Assembly: GCA_015178975.1 (NCBI GenBank)
Contig: WHVD01000002.1
Span: 372,001 to 436,000 of the forward strand
From: Hysterangium stoloniferum
Taxonomy: Eukaryota; Basidiomycota; Agaricomycetes; Hysterangiales; Hysterangiaceae
Length of the DNA: 64,000 bases
Reading direction: 5' to 3'
Shown here: positions 9,277-19,432 of the stretch, piece after piece
How positions within the stretch are numbered: position 1 is the stretch's first letter
Layout of the letters: the number at the start of each line of letters is the position of its first letter
Notes under the pieces: model-generated
Database searches by the model: none
Seen by the model: the letters and a program-made list of their open reading frames with translations, nothing else
What the model was told of the DNA's origin: nothing
Program-made: the position numbers and the translations under genes

Positions 9277-10969
9277 ATGGACTCAAAATTTCTTCAAAAT
9301 GAAAGGCTTAAAACATTGAAAGGCACTATTGGGAAAGTGAAGAACGTTCTTCACAGTCGGAAAATGACCGGGATCGGTCCATCACCACAAGTTGACACTG
9401 GCACTGGTAAGTACTGTTTACTTAATTCTTTAGATAGATCGGCCACGATGTGTGTTAGGTTTTAGTCTTACCTCTCACGTAGCAGGAAACTCTACAAGTC
9501 TAATGATCACACCATCTGTTGACAATCTTTCAGATGCCATATTGAGGCGCATTTTTATTTTTTACCAGCCTTATCTTCAACTGGAACATGAAGGCACACA
9601 AATTCCCAATTTCCAACCATTTTTTCTGTCACCAAAGGTTTACCGATACAGTCTTGAGCGCATTTGTCGGCGCTGGAGAGCTATAGTCCTCGACACCCCG
9701 ATATTATGGACTACAATCACTCTCGACGGTCGTACTGATTACACACCCGCGGGTCTGCGTAGGACTCTAAGTCTTTCGAAAGGACTTCTCCTTGACATAT
9801 ATATCCGACCCCGGTTATTTTTCCTCTTCAAAACTAACAAAGTTGTCGAGTCACTTGAAGTGCTCAAGCTTGAGCGCTCGCGTATTCGTTGCCTTTATTG
9901 GGGATATGCACATAAAAGTGAATTACTGACACTTTTTCCCATAGGAGGTAATGTTGTAACCGAGTATCCGAAATTAGAAATTTTTTCCCTGTTGCAGTAC
10001 CGCTCGCACAGTACACACGGTCTGCCTATGGGCCTCGTATATACCCCGAGACTTCGTCATCTTCAATTGGGTGAGGCTGCCCTAATCCAGTCTTTCATGA
10101 TGGCAATATCCCTTCCACTACAAACACTATCTTTGACAGAAAATATTTTTGCCCTCACTTCCTCCTTTTATCTGCAATTTTTAGCATTATGTCCACAACT
10201 GGTTTCCCTTCGTATAAGTATACCACTATCCTTCGAGATCGATGGCACATGGCCCCGCTTGCGATTCACATTACCTGCATTGCGTAGACTTTGGTTTTTT
10301 GCATCATTCACTAGCAATGTATTGCTACTCATCCGTTCCCTGGATCTTCCAGCTCTTACACATTTGAAATTTGGAGATTATAACCCCGTGGAGCCAAATT
10401 GCAAGATCCCCCTCTTGTGGCATTTACTGTCGGAAAGTGCACCTACACTAGAACGATTATCACTCCATAGTCAATGCATGCCCGTCGGGGTGTGGATTGC
10501 CGAACCATTGCTTTTCCGCCTGGTCAATTTACAGATCCTCACTCTCTCCGAGTTTCAAATCCACATGACTATGTTGGAACCTTTAATACCGGACCCTAAT
10601 GCTTCCCCAGAACGTTGGATATTGCCGAGACTAAAAATATTAAGGTTTAGAAGAACTGATATCGAGGGCAACCTACTTCCGAACCTGATCCAAGCTCGTT
10701 CTTTTTCCGATGACCAGGATCAAAAGTTGCGGATCGAGCGCAGCCAAGGAGCTACAGCCGAAGAGGGGTGGTATGATTTTAGGCGGCCACGAGAAGCCCC
10801 ACATCTCCCCGACTGGATATTGCGGACAGTGGAGGTCCACTCATGTTCCTTTTTGGACGACGAGACCTACAAGACAATGCTTCAACTCTCTGTCACGCAC
10901 AGAAGGGTCGTCAGTTTGAGAAGATTAAGCCGAAAGGCATCTCCTTGGTTATCCCTCTCCTCTTTGTGA
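9277..10969 (+). CDS. F-box-like protein, paralogue 1 (two exons)
   Basis: Exons 9277-9406 and 9483-10969 give about 538 residues. The intron starts GTAAGT and ends TAGCAG, a NAGNAG acceptor; both AGs keep the frame here. An F-box-like region lies near residues 57-125 (NLSDAILRRIF, then ICRRWRAIVLDTPILWTTI), followed by a long leucine-rich region of LRR character and a C-terminal VHSCSFLDDET block. F-box proteins generally bind Skp1 and present substrates to an SCF ubiquitin ligase; the substrate here is unknown. The ATG at 9277 was chosen because paralogue 2 has the same first exon and intron. About nine in ten residues match paralogue 2 over the C-terminal 320 (counted by eye). Confidence 0.85.
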
Positions 10970-11654
10970 CCGAAAACACGGAGGCTATTATAGATGTGTG
11001 CTCTAGAATACACAGAAATTCTGTCACCTTGTGCACATGATATCCTGACAATTACTCCTTCAATCCATTAGAAATTTAGATAGTAACTCTAATACATGTA
11101 ATCGAGGTTATGGAGTTATAAAATATATGCAAAGATTACCAGACAAACTCACCCCCAAAAGCCCTTGTGCAAAACTTAAACTTTGCAGCTTGAATTCTCT
11201 GGTGTATCATTTCTGTCCCTCTCTGAGGCCCTTTTCAACTTTCTTTCAACCTGTCTCTCAGTTTGACATCATTGATGATTTCATTCCTATGTCATGTAAT
11301 AGTCAGTGATTAACATTAAACAGCATAAATGGGCAATGAAAGGAACAAGGGAAAGCAGTCAGAAAATCTGTACCATAGTCTTTTTCCCTATTCATTTTAT
11401 TACTGATTCAAATTTCTTTATTCTAAATCCTATTTTTCATCATAATCCTTTGGGATTAATTTGACAAATCTATTTGTGAGCCCCTTGTGTCCTAGTTAGC
11501 CTCACACTTCATCTACAGGATGAATTAATACTTTGTCAAAAGAGGCATTCTGTACTCAACATAATTGAAGAACTTCAATTACTATTTGACAAGTGTGAAG
11601 AAATTTGAGTCATGTCACAACTCAACTAGAGGTGGCAAAGGGTTCCAACAACTC
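10970..11654. other. Intergenic region
   Basis: 3' flank of F-box gene 1 followed by AT-rich DNA. No gene is supported; short ORFs here lack any family resemblance. Confidence 0.3.
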
Positions 11655-11998
11655 ACTAGAATATGTATCTGGAAATATTGCATGAAAATTGCAACCCTCA
11701 TAGCTCCTTCAAATGTTGACTGGTCACATTGTAGTTATATATATATATATATTAATACTACATATCTGGTGAAATATCATGTTATAACTCCAAAATTCAA
11801 TCTGTAGCACATTTCCCAAAATCAGAGGTCCATTTGAGCTTGTAAACTCATTTGTGAGTCAACCACTGCATCAAACCAAATCAACTTGTGGTATATTATT
11901 GGGCATGTAGTTAGGTAGTAATAAATCACCTCTTTTAGCTGTTTCAGTCCAAATACCAGCCATAAACCCATCATATACAAACCAGCTTCATGCAGCTC

Positions 11999-12701
11999 TG
12001 TTACGACCGTGTCGCAACCCTATCGGTCCTGAGGTTATCGCCACTTGTCAACATTTCAAGTCATCCTCTCGGAAACCATCGGCCCCGAAGCTGATGAATG
12101 TTTTCGTGAAGATCAAACTCCATTTACGCCCACGTCAAAATAACTCGTATTGTCTGGTCAAACTTTGATACGTCCCCTTTATTATGTTGATCCGTCCAAT
12201 CTTATGTTTCGCATATGTCTAGCTATATTTGTAGTCCTTGAACTATTTCCTTTTATCGTAATCCCGCTCTCGGTTATCATTGGCCTCCGAACTAATCATA
12301 AACTTCCCGTTCCTAGTCAAGCTTATTGTTAATACCATTAGTAATTTCCAGACGCCTGTTACTTGTATATGAACCCGCTGTAGTTGTAGTCACTAGGCAA
12401 TCAGAATATCGACTCAGAATACCCTCATACGCCTGTATCAGTCTCATACTAAGAATCCCCCCATCCGCCTTCGCGTGCACTCGCCCACTCCCGGCCCCGA
12501 CCCCTTGGCCCGACGCTCGACTTGTCCTTCGATTCCGATCGGTATCACGCCGAAAGGTACTCACTAGGATTAGTCTTCGCCCGCCCGAAATTTAAGGACA
12601 TCCTACGGATATTTGCAAGGGCGCAGCACATAAGCTGAAGCCAAGTCCTTCCGATCGGTCCCTGTCGGCCACCGACATTAGTCAGTTTTCAGTTCTTAAC
12701 A
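11999..12701 (+). repeat. Solo LTR, family II
   Basis: 703 bp, TGTTACGACC...TTAACA, flanked by the 5-bp duplication AGCTC (11994-11998 and 12702-12706). A second copy, in reverse orientation, is at 52343-53280. It carries the shared 31-nt motif at 12618-12648. No internal retrotransposon sequence remains, as expected after recombination between two LTRs. Confidence 0.85.
12618..12648 (+). repeat. Conserved 31-nt LTR motif, copy 1
   Basis: Begins AGGGCGCAGC and ends AAGCTGAAGCCAAGTCC. Lies near the 3' end of a family II LTR. Confidence 0.8.
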
Positions 12702-13099
12702 AGCTCCACAGCTACTATTGGGATCACAACAGCTGGAGCAGTCATTTTTTGCTATATAATTACATGCTCAATAACATATTGCAAGCTCATTTGGTTTGGT
12801 GCAGTGGTTGGCAAATGAGTTTGCAAGCCCAAAAAGACTATAATTTTGAGAAATATGCTACAGGTTGAATTTTGGAATTGTACCATGATAATCCACTAAA
12901 TATAGTATTAATATATATATATATAAAGTTACAACATAATCAGTCAACATTTGAAGCAGCCATGATGTAATGGAAACAGACCTGGTGAAGGACTTGGCAC
13001 CAGGCAGGCTACCATCGGTGTCTCAGAAGATAAGGGGTATTATGACTTTCTGATTATTTCAATGTTTCATTACTATTTATTGTTGTCAGGAGGTCTATT

Positions 13100-13335
13100 G
13101 ATTTGGACAAAAATAATTTGTCCATGTTCTCTGAAGGAGGCACGTGATATAGACAACAATGCTCGATCACTCTTTATGCCACTCATTGTCCTCTTGTTCC
13201 CCTTTTCTCTTTGTTCTCTCTCATTGTTATTTATCCTATATATCACACATTCCTAGTTCCACACTCTCCATCTCGTCTCATCTCAATTCCGTACTCAATA
13301 ATCTTCAAAGACTTCAAGTTCTGCTTGTATTTTCG
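13100..13335 (+). repeat. Split direct repeat A1
   Basis: 236 bp, nearly identical to 14530-14765. Contains a CTATATATCACAC TATA-like stretch. Confidence 0.85.
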
Positions 13336-13485
13336 CAAGTCTTCAAATCTTTCGAGCAGGCTCGAGCTCCTTGAGAATGCACACGTACATTACGCAGGAA
13401 AGGTCAAATGCCATCTGTGCAGACTCTCATGTCTGGTGCACGATGCCCTTCTGCACCAACTTCGCCTGAAGAGATCGTCTACTGT

Positions 13486-13857
13486 CAAGGGACAAATGTG
13501 TCCAGCATGGGGATTGAGGAGCAGCGGCTCAGTGCTAATTGTAGCAGCAATGAATTTAAGCAGACAGTCAAAGACTGTCAAGGGACAAATGCGTCCAGCC
13601 TGGATTGAGGAGCAACAGCTCAGTGCTAGCAGTAATGAATTTAAGATGACTGTCAAGGGACAAGTGTGTCCAGTATGGGGGAGCAGCAGCTCAGTGCTAA
13701 TGGTAGCAGTAATACATTTAAGCGGACAGTCGAAGACTGTCAAGGGACAAGTGTGTCCAGTGTGGGGTTGGAGGAACAACGACTCAGTGCTAATTGTAGC
13801 AGTAATGAAATTAAGTGGACCGTCGAAGACTGTCTAGGGACAAAGTAGTGTGTCCAG
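13486..13857 (+). repeat. Minisatellite of five about 75-92-bp units
   Basis: Units start near 13486, 13577, 13652, 13740 and 13832 with (C)AAGGGACAARTGYGTCCAG. An ORF stays open across much of it (to 13837), and the opposite strand is open too (13390-13779). That openness is a by-product of the repeat; the protein it would encode is a repeat of CPAWG/CPVWG-like blocks with no known domain. Confidence 0.8.
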
Positions 13858-14155
13858 GATTGTGTTTGAGGAGCAGCTCGGAGTAATGAATTTCAGTATA
13901 CAAGGACTCGATAGGGATAGGAATACAAAATTGGATGGAGGGGCCTAGCCCAAGATAGAAGGATACAATGTGTGAGTTAGATGAGACTGTTGGTGATTGG
14001 GATAGCGATAACCAGATAGAATCTGTATCATATGAACTGGATCCAACCTGATGCTGGACTCACTGATTCATCCCCTGACAAGCTCCAAAAACCCATATCC
14101 TCCTAATTCACCCCTATTTTGAAATGATGTTGGATCCCTCCAGTATTCTCTCTTC

Positions 14156-14422
14156 GTGTCTTCTCTTCGATCCCTCCTCCACACTGCTGGTTTCGATCCT
14201 ACCTCCTTTGTGGGTCACTCCTTTCAGAGCAGCGCAGCTTCTTTCGCTGCTGAAGCAGGGTTTACTGACTACGAAATTCAACTGATAGGGCGCTGGCGCA
14301 GTGACGCCTACAAACTTTACATTGAGTCCTCCTGCACATGCATTATTAACCTCTCTGCCTGGCTTCATTGGGCCGTTCCCACTGCTCAACCTCCCGGTCC
14401 GCTGGACCTTCATCTCACTTAA
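14156..14422 (+). pseudogene. Tyrosine recombinase C-terminal fragment
   Basis: About 88 codons containing SLLHTAGFDPTSFVGHSF, then AASFAAEAGFTDYEIQLIGRW and SDAYKLYIE. This resembles the C-terminal catalytic part of DIRS/Ngaro-type recombinases (motif H-x-x-R, then GRW and the nucleophile Tyr). The arginine expected after GHSF is Gln here, so the fragment would be inactive even if expressed. N-terminal recombinase, RT and RNase H regions are missing. Confidence 0.65.
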
Positions 14423-14428
14423 CCATTT

Positions 14429-14528
14429 GGCTTGAGTATGGCCCGATTTATTTCTGGTCATGCAAAAGAGCGGTGGCGATGCAATAGAGTCTATTTGCTC
14501 GCCCAAACTCACAAACGAACGCCAGAGA
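14429..14528 (+). repeat. Split direct repeat B1
   Basis: About 100 bp beginning GGCTTGAG and ending GCCAGAGA. Matches B2 at 14817-14913 and touches A2. Confidence 0.85.
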
Positions 14529-14529
14529 T

Positions 14530-14765
14530 GATTTGGATGAAAATAATTTGTCCATGTTCTCTGAAGGAGGCATGTGATATAGACAACAATGCTCAATCAC
14601 TCTTTACGCCACTCATTGTCCTCTTGTTCCCCTTTTCTCTTTGTTCTCTCTCATTGTTCTTTATCCTATATATCACACATTCCTAGTTCCACACTCTCCA
14701 TCTTGTCTCATCTCAATTCCGCACTCGATAATCTTCAAAGACTTCGAGTTCTGCTTATATTTTCG
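14530..14765 (+). repeat. Split direct repeat A2
   Basis: Near-identical to A1 at 13100-13335. Lies directly after B1. Confidence 0.85.
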
Positions 14766-14816
14766 TACCCGCCCTTCCTCTTACCCTATTTACGCTGCAT
14801 GTATTTCGCTTCCGCA

Positions 14817-14913
14817 GGCTTGAGCACGGCCCGATTTATTTCTGGTCGCGCAAAAGAGCGGTGGCGACGCAATAGAGTCTATTTCGCCCAAACGAACGAA
14901 CGAACGCCAGAGA
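14817..14913 (+). repeat. Split direct repeat B2
   Basis: Matches B1. It includes a short GAAC array where B1 has a different spacer. Confidence 0.8.
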
Positions 14914-15025
14914 ACTACTATTGCGAGCATAAATAGGTAAACCTCCCACTAGTTACAGTAGTCTTTTCGAATTGGAGCCTTATCCTACTCCGTGGATTAC
15001 GCTAATTCGAAAGCCGAACCTTACA

Positions 15026-15130
15026 CATGAGTTCGCAATTTTCACGCAATATTTCCGGGTATTCTAGCGCCCGCCTTCCGTAATGCGAACAGCTGTAAGC
15101 CGCCCTGAAGCTGTCTCGCTTAAGAGCCGG
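15026..15130. repeat. Continuation of a palindrome A/B type arm, CpG-rich
   Basis: The reverse complement matches the arm of element A near 264-335 and the arm of B near 11655-11705. Here it keeps CpG sites (TTCGC, CACGC, CCGGG, AGCGC) that are TpG or CpA in the other copies. It may be the end of element B or a separate, less mutated copy. Confidence 0.5.
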
Positions 15131-15571
15131 CTTTTACCCGAAGGTTCAGCTACACTCCGCTCATGGCTAAGCAGGACCTAGCCCTAACCACCAGCAACAT
15201 ATTTGGCAATATAAATCCCACGCGCTAGGAATTTATTTGCATACTTTAGTGTCTCTCTATGATAATATCGTCATTGATGCTTTGCATCTAGTTTCACCTC
15301 AGCTATTTGGTATCTACCGTGCAAATACTGAGGTGAGATACTTGCTAATGACCTTTATTTAGTTTCTTTACCTATTGCACTTACCTAGCTATTATCTTGA
15401 TTCTAGGTGACTTAATAATATCAGCTATTTGGCATCTACTGTGCAAAGACTGGGTTATTATCTTGTATCTAGTATCTAGCACTCTTATTTCTCACAGTTT
15501 TTGCTATCATATGTGACCATTATGGTGTGACTGTATGACTGAGGATATCTCACGGTGACTTTCGCTTCATC
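15131..15571. other. Upstream region of F-box gene 2
   Basis: Contains sequence matching the upstream region of F-box gene 1: AATATAAATCCCACGCGCTAGG here against GATATAAACCCCACTCCTAGG near 9120. The duplication therefore included promoter sequence. A tandem pair around TCAGCTATTTGG at about 15300 and 15421 is also present. Confidence 0.5.
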
Positions 15572-17252
15572 ATGGACTCGAAATATCAAAATGAAAGGCT
15601 CAAACCATTGAAAGTCACTCTCGGGAAAGTGAAGAACATTCTTCAGAGTCACAAAAAGACTGAAATCAGTCCATCATTGCAAGTTAACATTGAGACTTGT
15701 AAGCACTGTTTAATTCGTTAGATAGTTCGACCGCGATATGCATGTTTTATTTAGTCTTACCTCTTCCATAGCAGGAAACACTACAAGTCTACCGATCACA
15801 CCACCTATTAACAATCTTTCAGATGCCATATTGAGGGATATTTTTGTTTTGCAACAGCCTTACCTTCACACGGAATATGTGGGGACACAAATTCCCGATT
15901 TCCATCCATCTTTTTGGCCACCGTACACTTACCGATACAATATTGAGTGCGTCTGTCGGCGCTGGAGAGCCTTAATCCTCGACACTCCGATAATATGGAC
16001 TACAATCATTCTCGACCGTCGCACTGATTACACGCCCGCGAGACTGCGTAAGACACTGGACCTATCAAAAGGACTTCCTCTTGACATATTTGTTCAACCC
16101 TGGTCATTTCTCCCCCGCAAAACTAACAAAACTATCGAGTCACTTAATGTGCTCAAGCTTGAGCGCTCGCGTATTCGCTGTCTTTACTGGGGATATGCAC
16201 ATAAACGTGATTTATTGACACTCTTTCCCATAGAAGGTAATGTTGTAACCGAGTATCCGAAATTAGAAATATTTTCCCTGTTACGGTATCGCTCGCACAG
16301 TACCGACGCCCAACCCATGGGCCTCATATATACCCCGAGACTTCGTCATCTTCAATTGGGTGAGGCTGCCCTAATCCAGTCTTTCATGATGGCAATATCC
16401 CTCCCACTACAAACGCTATCTTTGGCAGAAAATACTTTTGCCCTCACTTCCTCCTTTTATCTGCAATTTTTTGCATTATGTCCACAACTGGTCTCCCTTC
16501 GTATAAATATATCAGTATCCTTCGAGATCGATGGCACATGGCCCCGCATGCGATTCACATTGCCTGCGCTGCGTAGGCTTTGGTTTTTTGCGTCATTCAC
16601 TAGCAACATATTGCTACTCATACGTTCCCTGGATCTTCCAGCTCTTACACATTTGAAATTTGGAGATTATAATCCCGTGGAGCCAAATTACAAAATCCCC
16701 CTCTTGTGGCATTTATTGTCGGAAAGTGCACCTACATTAGAACGATTATCGCTCCATAGACGATGCATGCCCGTCGGGGTGTGGGTTGCCGAACCATTGC
16801 TTTTCCGCTTGGTCAATATACAGACCCTCACTCTCTCCGAATTTCAAATCCACATGACTATGTTGGAACCGTTGATACCGGATCCTAATACTTCACCGGA
16901 ACGTTGGATATTACCAAGACTAAAGATATTAAAGTTTAAGAGAACTGATATCGAGGGCAACCTACTTCCAAACTTGATCCAAGCTCGCTCCTTCTCCGAT
17001 GACAAGGATCAAAAGTTGCGGATCGAGTTCGGCCAAGGAACTACGGCCGAAGAGGGATGTTATGACCCCAGGCGGCCGCGAGTAGCCCCACATCTTCCGG
17101 ACTGGATATTGCGGACAGTGGAGGTCCATTCATGTTCCTTTTTGGACGACGAGACGTACACCACAATGCTTCAACTCTCAGTAACGCATAGAAGAGTCGT
17201 TAGGTTATTAGGCCGAAGGGGATCTTCTTGGTCATCACTTTCCTCTTTGTGA
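15572..17252 (+). CDS. F-box-like protein, paralogue 2 (two exons)
   Basis: Exons 15572-15698 and 15772-17252 give about 535 residues. F-box-like region NLSDAILRDIF then VCRRWRALILDTPIIWTTI, followed by the leucine-rich region and C-terminal CSFLDDET block shared with paralogue 1. The intron starts GTAAGC and ends ATAGCAG. Using the second AG would join T to GA and create TGA, so only the first AG works here, unlike in paralogue 1. Role as a substrate receptor of an SCF ligase is inferred from the family. It is intact although it lies between transposon clusters. Confidence 0.85.
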
Positions 17253-18144
17253 CCATACACATGGAAGCTATCATTTTAGCCCTCAATTTGAACTAAGTAT
17301 CTATATTTTTTTTTTATATCGATTGTGTGGGGAAACGCTCCCAACATTATTTGTTTAATTGTATGTTTTGTATAAACAGCCTCTCAGTCGCCAGTATATA
17401 TGCAAGGCCCTAAGATCCTCGTCTGATAATTCAAATGAATACATGTATAAACACTCAAGACCAATAATATTTGATGATGCTATATATCGACAGCTCGTTG
17501 ACGATTATTTTAAGCCACGCAAAAAGCCTATTTGGCGACCGACTGAAAATTTGTTGTATCAACCTCACTCGGTGGGTAGCAGACAGGATAAGGTTATCTT
17601 TGTTGCAGATGGGTAGAACGTAAAATATACAGTATGTGCTAGATGCTCTGTGTGAGTGAGAGTAGCTACTTAAAGATAATCATCAGGGGCTTCTTCCAAG
17701 GGCAATAATTCTTCGTTGGAACGACCAAAAACGGTTTTGAGAACAAAGGAAATATCGATCAAAGGGAGAATAATGGCGGAGATAGAAATCAGATGATCTT
17801 GATAAGGACAATGAGACGAAAGGAGGGACGATCAGGGAGACAATGTTGGAATACGAAGTGAGTCTCGTTACAAACGGATAAGGGCTACAATACATGTATC
17901 GTCCTTATATGTATACGCCTAGTAACTGCTTACTAATATAGGCGTACGGTCCATGCTTCTTGCTGCTCGCATATCAGATTCCCAAAATCCAACAGACAAT
18001 AGGGGAGCGATTCGTGTCAAGGTGACGTATATCTCGGAGAGACAATAAACGATCAGTGTCGATGTGGTGTACATCTGTAATACTACCGGGATTACACCGA
18101 CATTGACTTTCCGCCGGTCGGGGAATGCATAGATACTGCCGACC
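17253..18144. other. Intergenic region
   Basis: Open frames of 60-85 codons occur (17359-17616 +, 17683-17895 -) but show no recognisable domain or paired splice sites. I do not support a gene here. Confidence 0.3.
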
Positions 18145-18677
18145 GGTTACAGCTGTTCCGAGTACCTAAGGCGGAGTTCAAAGTTTAAAAAAAAATCCCG
18201 CTTTTGACCCACAGACAAATTGTGCTGTATCTCAGGAAAGGGACCCAATTAAGACAAAATATTTTGGACTGTGTACTATATAGTATAGATTTATAGATTT
18301 ATGTATATAGTTGGCCTTATGAGATGCTATTTAATATTTAGTGAAATATGAGTGCAATGGCTCCCCTTCATTCAATTCTTCCTTGATTTGCATATAAGCT
18401 GGTAGGACTAATACTATATTGTGTATAAATATACCCTAAGCTGTGAGGCTTAATACCACCCTTTGAACAAGTTGTGCCACTTACTGTATGCACACTTGAT
18501 AGTGAGTAATATAACTTGTTCAAAAGGTAGTATTAGGCCTTACAACTTAGGTGATGAAATACAATACATAGTATTAATTCCACCAGCTTATGTGCAAATA
18601 TAGAGAGAATTGAATGAAAGGGAACCATTGCAATGATATTTCACTGAATATTAAATAGCCTGTCATAAGGGCAAATA

Positions 18678-18975
18678 TGTTAGAGTATGATGATTACGAT
18701 TAGTATTATATCATACCTCGTATTGTGAATGTATGTTTCCGATCTGGTTCACACATGTGATTAGCTATATTTAGTTTAGTGTTCCCTTAGTTCCGTCAAA
18801 CCAAGTGCACAGACCATATATATTAGTATATAGTTACATCCAGATGAGAGTAGGACCTCATCTGGAAACCTAGCTATATCACCGGTTAACTTCTACCCGC
18901 TCAACTCTTAGTGGCATTCGCTCCAAGTGTTGAGAGTCATCGCACTGTGGTCCCCCAGGCTTGCAGATCCGAACA
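18678..18975. repeat. Solo LTR, family IV, copy 1
   Basis: 298 bp, TGTTAGAGTATG...GATCCGAACA, flanked by AAATA (18673-18677 and 18976-18980). Near-identical to 19114-19406. Contains an internal ATCCAGATGAG...CTCATCTGGA inverted pair. Confidence 0.85.
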
Positions 18976-19113
18976 AAATATATACATATATACATAGATC
19001 CATACAATATCATACACATAGAATGCTATTATGCCTTAATTGCCACTCATTCTGGAGATATGGCACAATTTGTCTGTGGCGGGATTTTTTTGAAATTCTG
19101 AACTCCGCCTTAG

Positions 19114-19406
19114 TGTTAGAGTATGATGATTACGATTAGTATTAAATCATACCTCGTATTGAGAATGTATTTTTCCGGTCTGGTTCACATGTGATTAGCT
19201 ATATTTAGTTTAGTGTTCCCTTAGTTCCAAACCAAGTGCACAGACCATGTAGCTTAGTATATAGTTACATCCAGATGAGAGTAGGACCTCATCTGGAAAC
19301 CTAGCTATATCACCGGTTTACTTCTACCCGCTCAGTCCTTAGTGGCATTCGCTCCAAGTGCCGAGAGTCATCGCACTGTGATCCCCCAGGCTTGCAGATC
19401 CTAACA
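19114..19406. repeat. Solo LTR, family IV, copy 2
   Basis: 293 bp, TGTTAGAGTATG...GATCCTAACA, flanked by CTTAG (19109-19113 and 19407-19411). The separate target duplication shows it is an independent insertion, not the partner LTR of 18678-18975. Confidence 0.85.
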
Positions 19407-19432
19407 CTTAGGTACTCGGAACAGCTGTAACC

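Larger units (their letters stand above)
11655..12965. repeat. Palindromic (foldback) element B with a solo LTR at its centre
   Basis: Left arm 11655-11998 and right arm 12702-12965 are inverted copies and match element A (262-977) along their length. The centre, ...CAGCTC / AGCTCCACAGC..., is where a 703-bp LTR was inserted. At 12965 the arm stops in CATGA, and matching sequence resumes at 15026 beyond the Ngaro-like element. No coding capacity. Confidence 0.7.
12966..15025 (+). mobile_element. Degenerate Ngaro/DIRS-type tyrosine-recombinase retrotransposon
   Basis: Repeats are arranged A1 (13100-13335), internal region, B1 (14429-14528), A2 (14530-14765), B2 (14817-14913), the split-direct-repeat layout known for Ngaro elements. 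A tyrosine-recombinase C-terminal relic (14156-14422) ends just before B1. No reverse transcriptase is recognisable; the internal part is mainly a minisatellite. The element interrupts sequence of palindrome B type, which continues at 15026. CATGA occurs at both junctions (12961-12965 and 15026-15030), but outer borders are uncertain because Ngaro elements are not expected to make ordinary target duplications. Confidence 0.65.
18145..19432. repeat. Palindromic (foldback) element C carrying two solo LTRs
   Basis: Left arm 18145-18473 and right arm (18509-18677, 18981-19113, 19412-19432) are inverted copies of about 325 bp with a 35-nt loop. The ends read GGTTACAGCTGTTCC and its inverse. Two LTRs of one family are inserted in the right arm, each with its own target duplication. 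Once they are excluded, the arms pair along their whole length. No ORF of note. Confidence 0.8.

Noticed and set aside
13211..13837. A 208-codon frame with repeated CPxWG blocks as a repeat protein
   Set aside because: It is produced by the minisatellite; both strands are open and no start or upstream signal supports it.
12961..15030. CATGA at both borders as the target duplication of the Ngaro-like element
   Set aside because: Not claimed as a true duplication: Ngaro elements are not expected to make ordinary duplications, and the right flank between B2 and 15026 is unexplained.
18678..19406. Two near-identical TG...CA repeats looked like the LTR pair of one element
   Set aside because: Each has its own 5-bp target duplication (AAATA and CTTAG), and the DNA between them is palindrome C arm, so they are separate solo LTRs.
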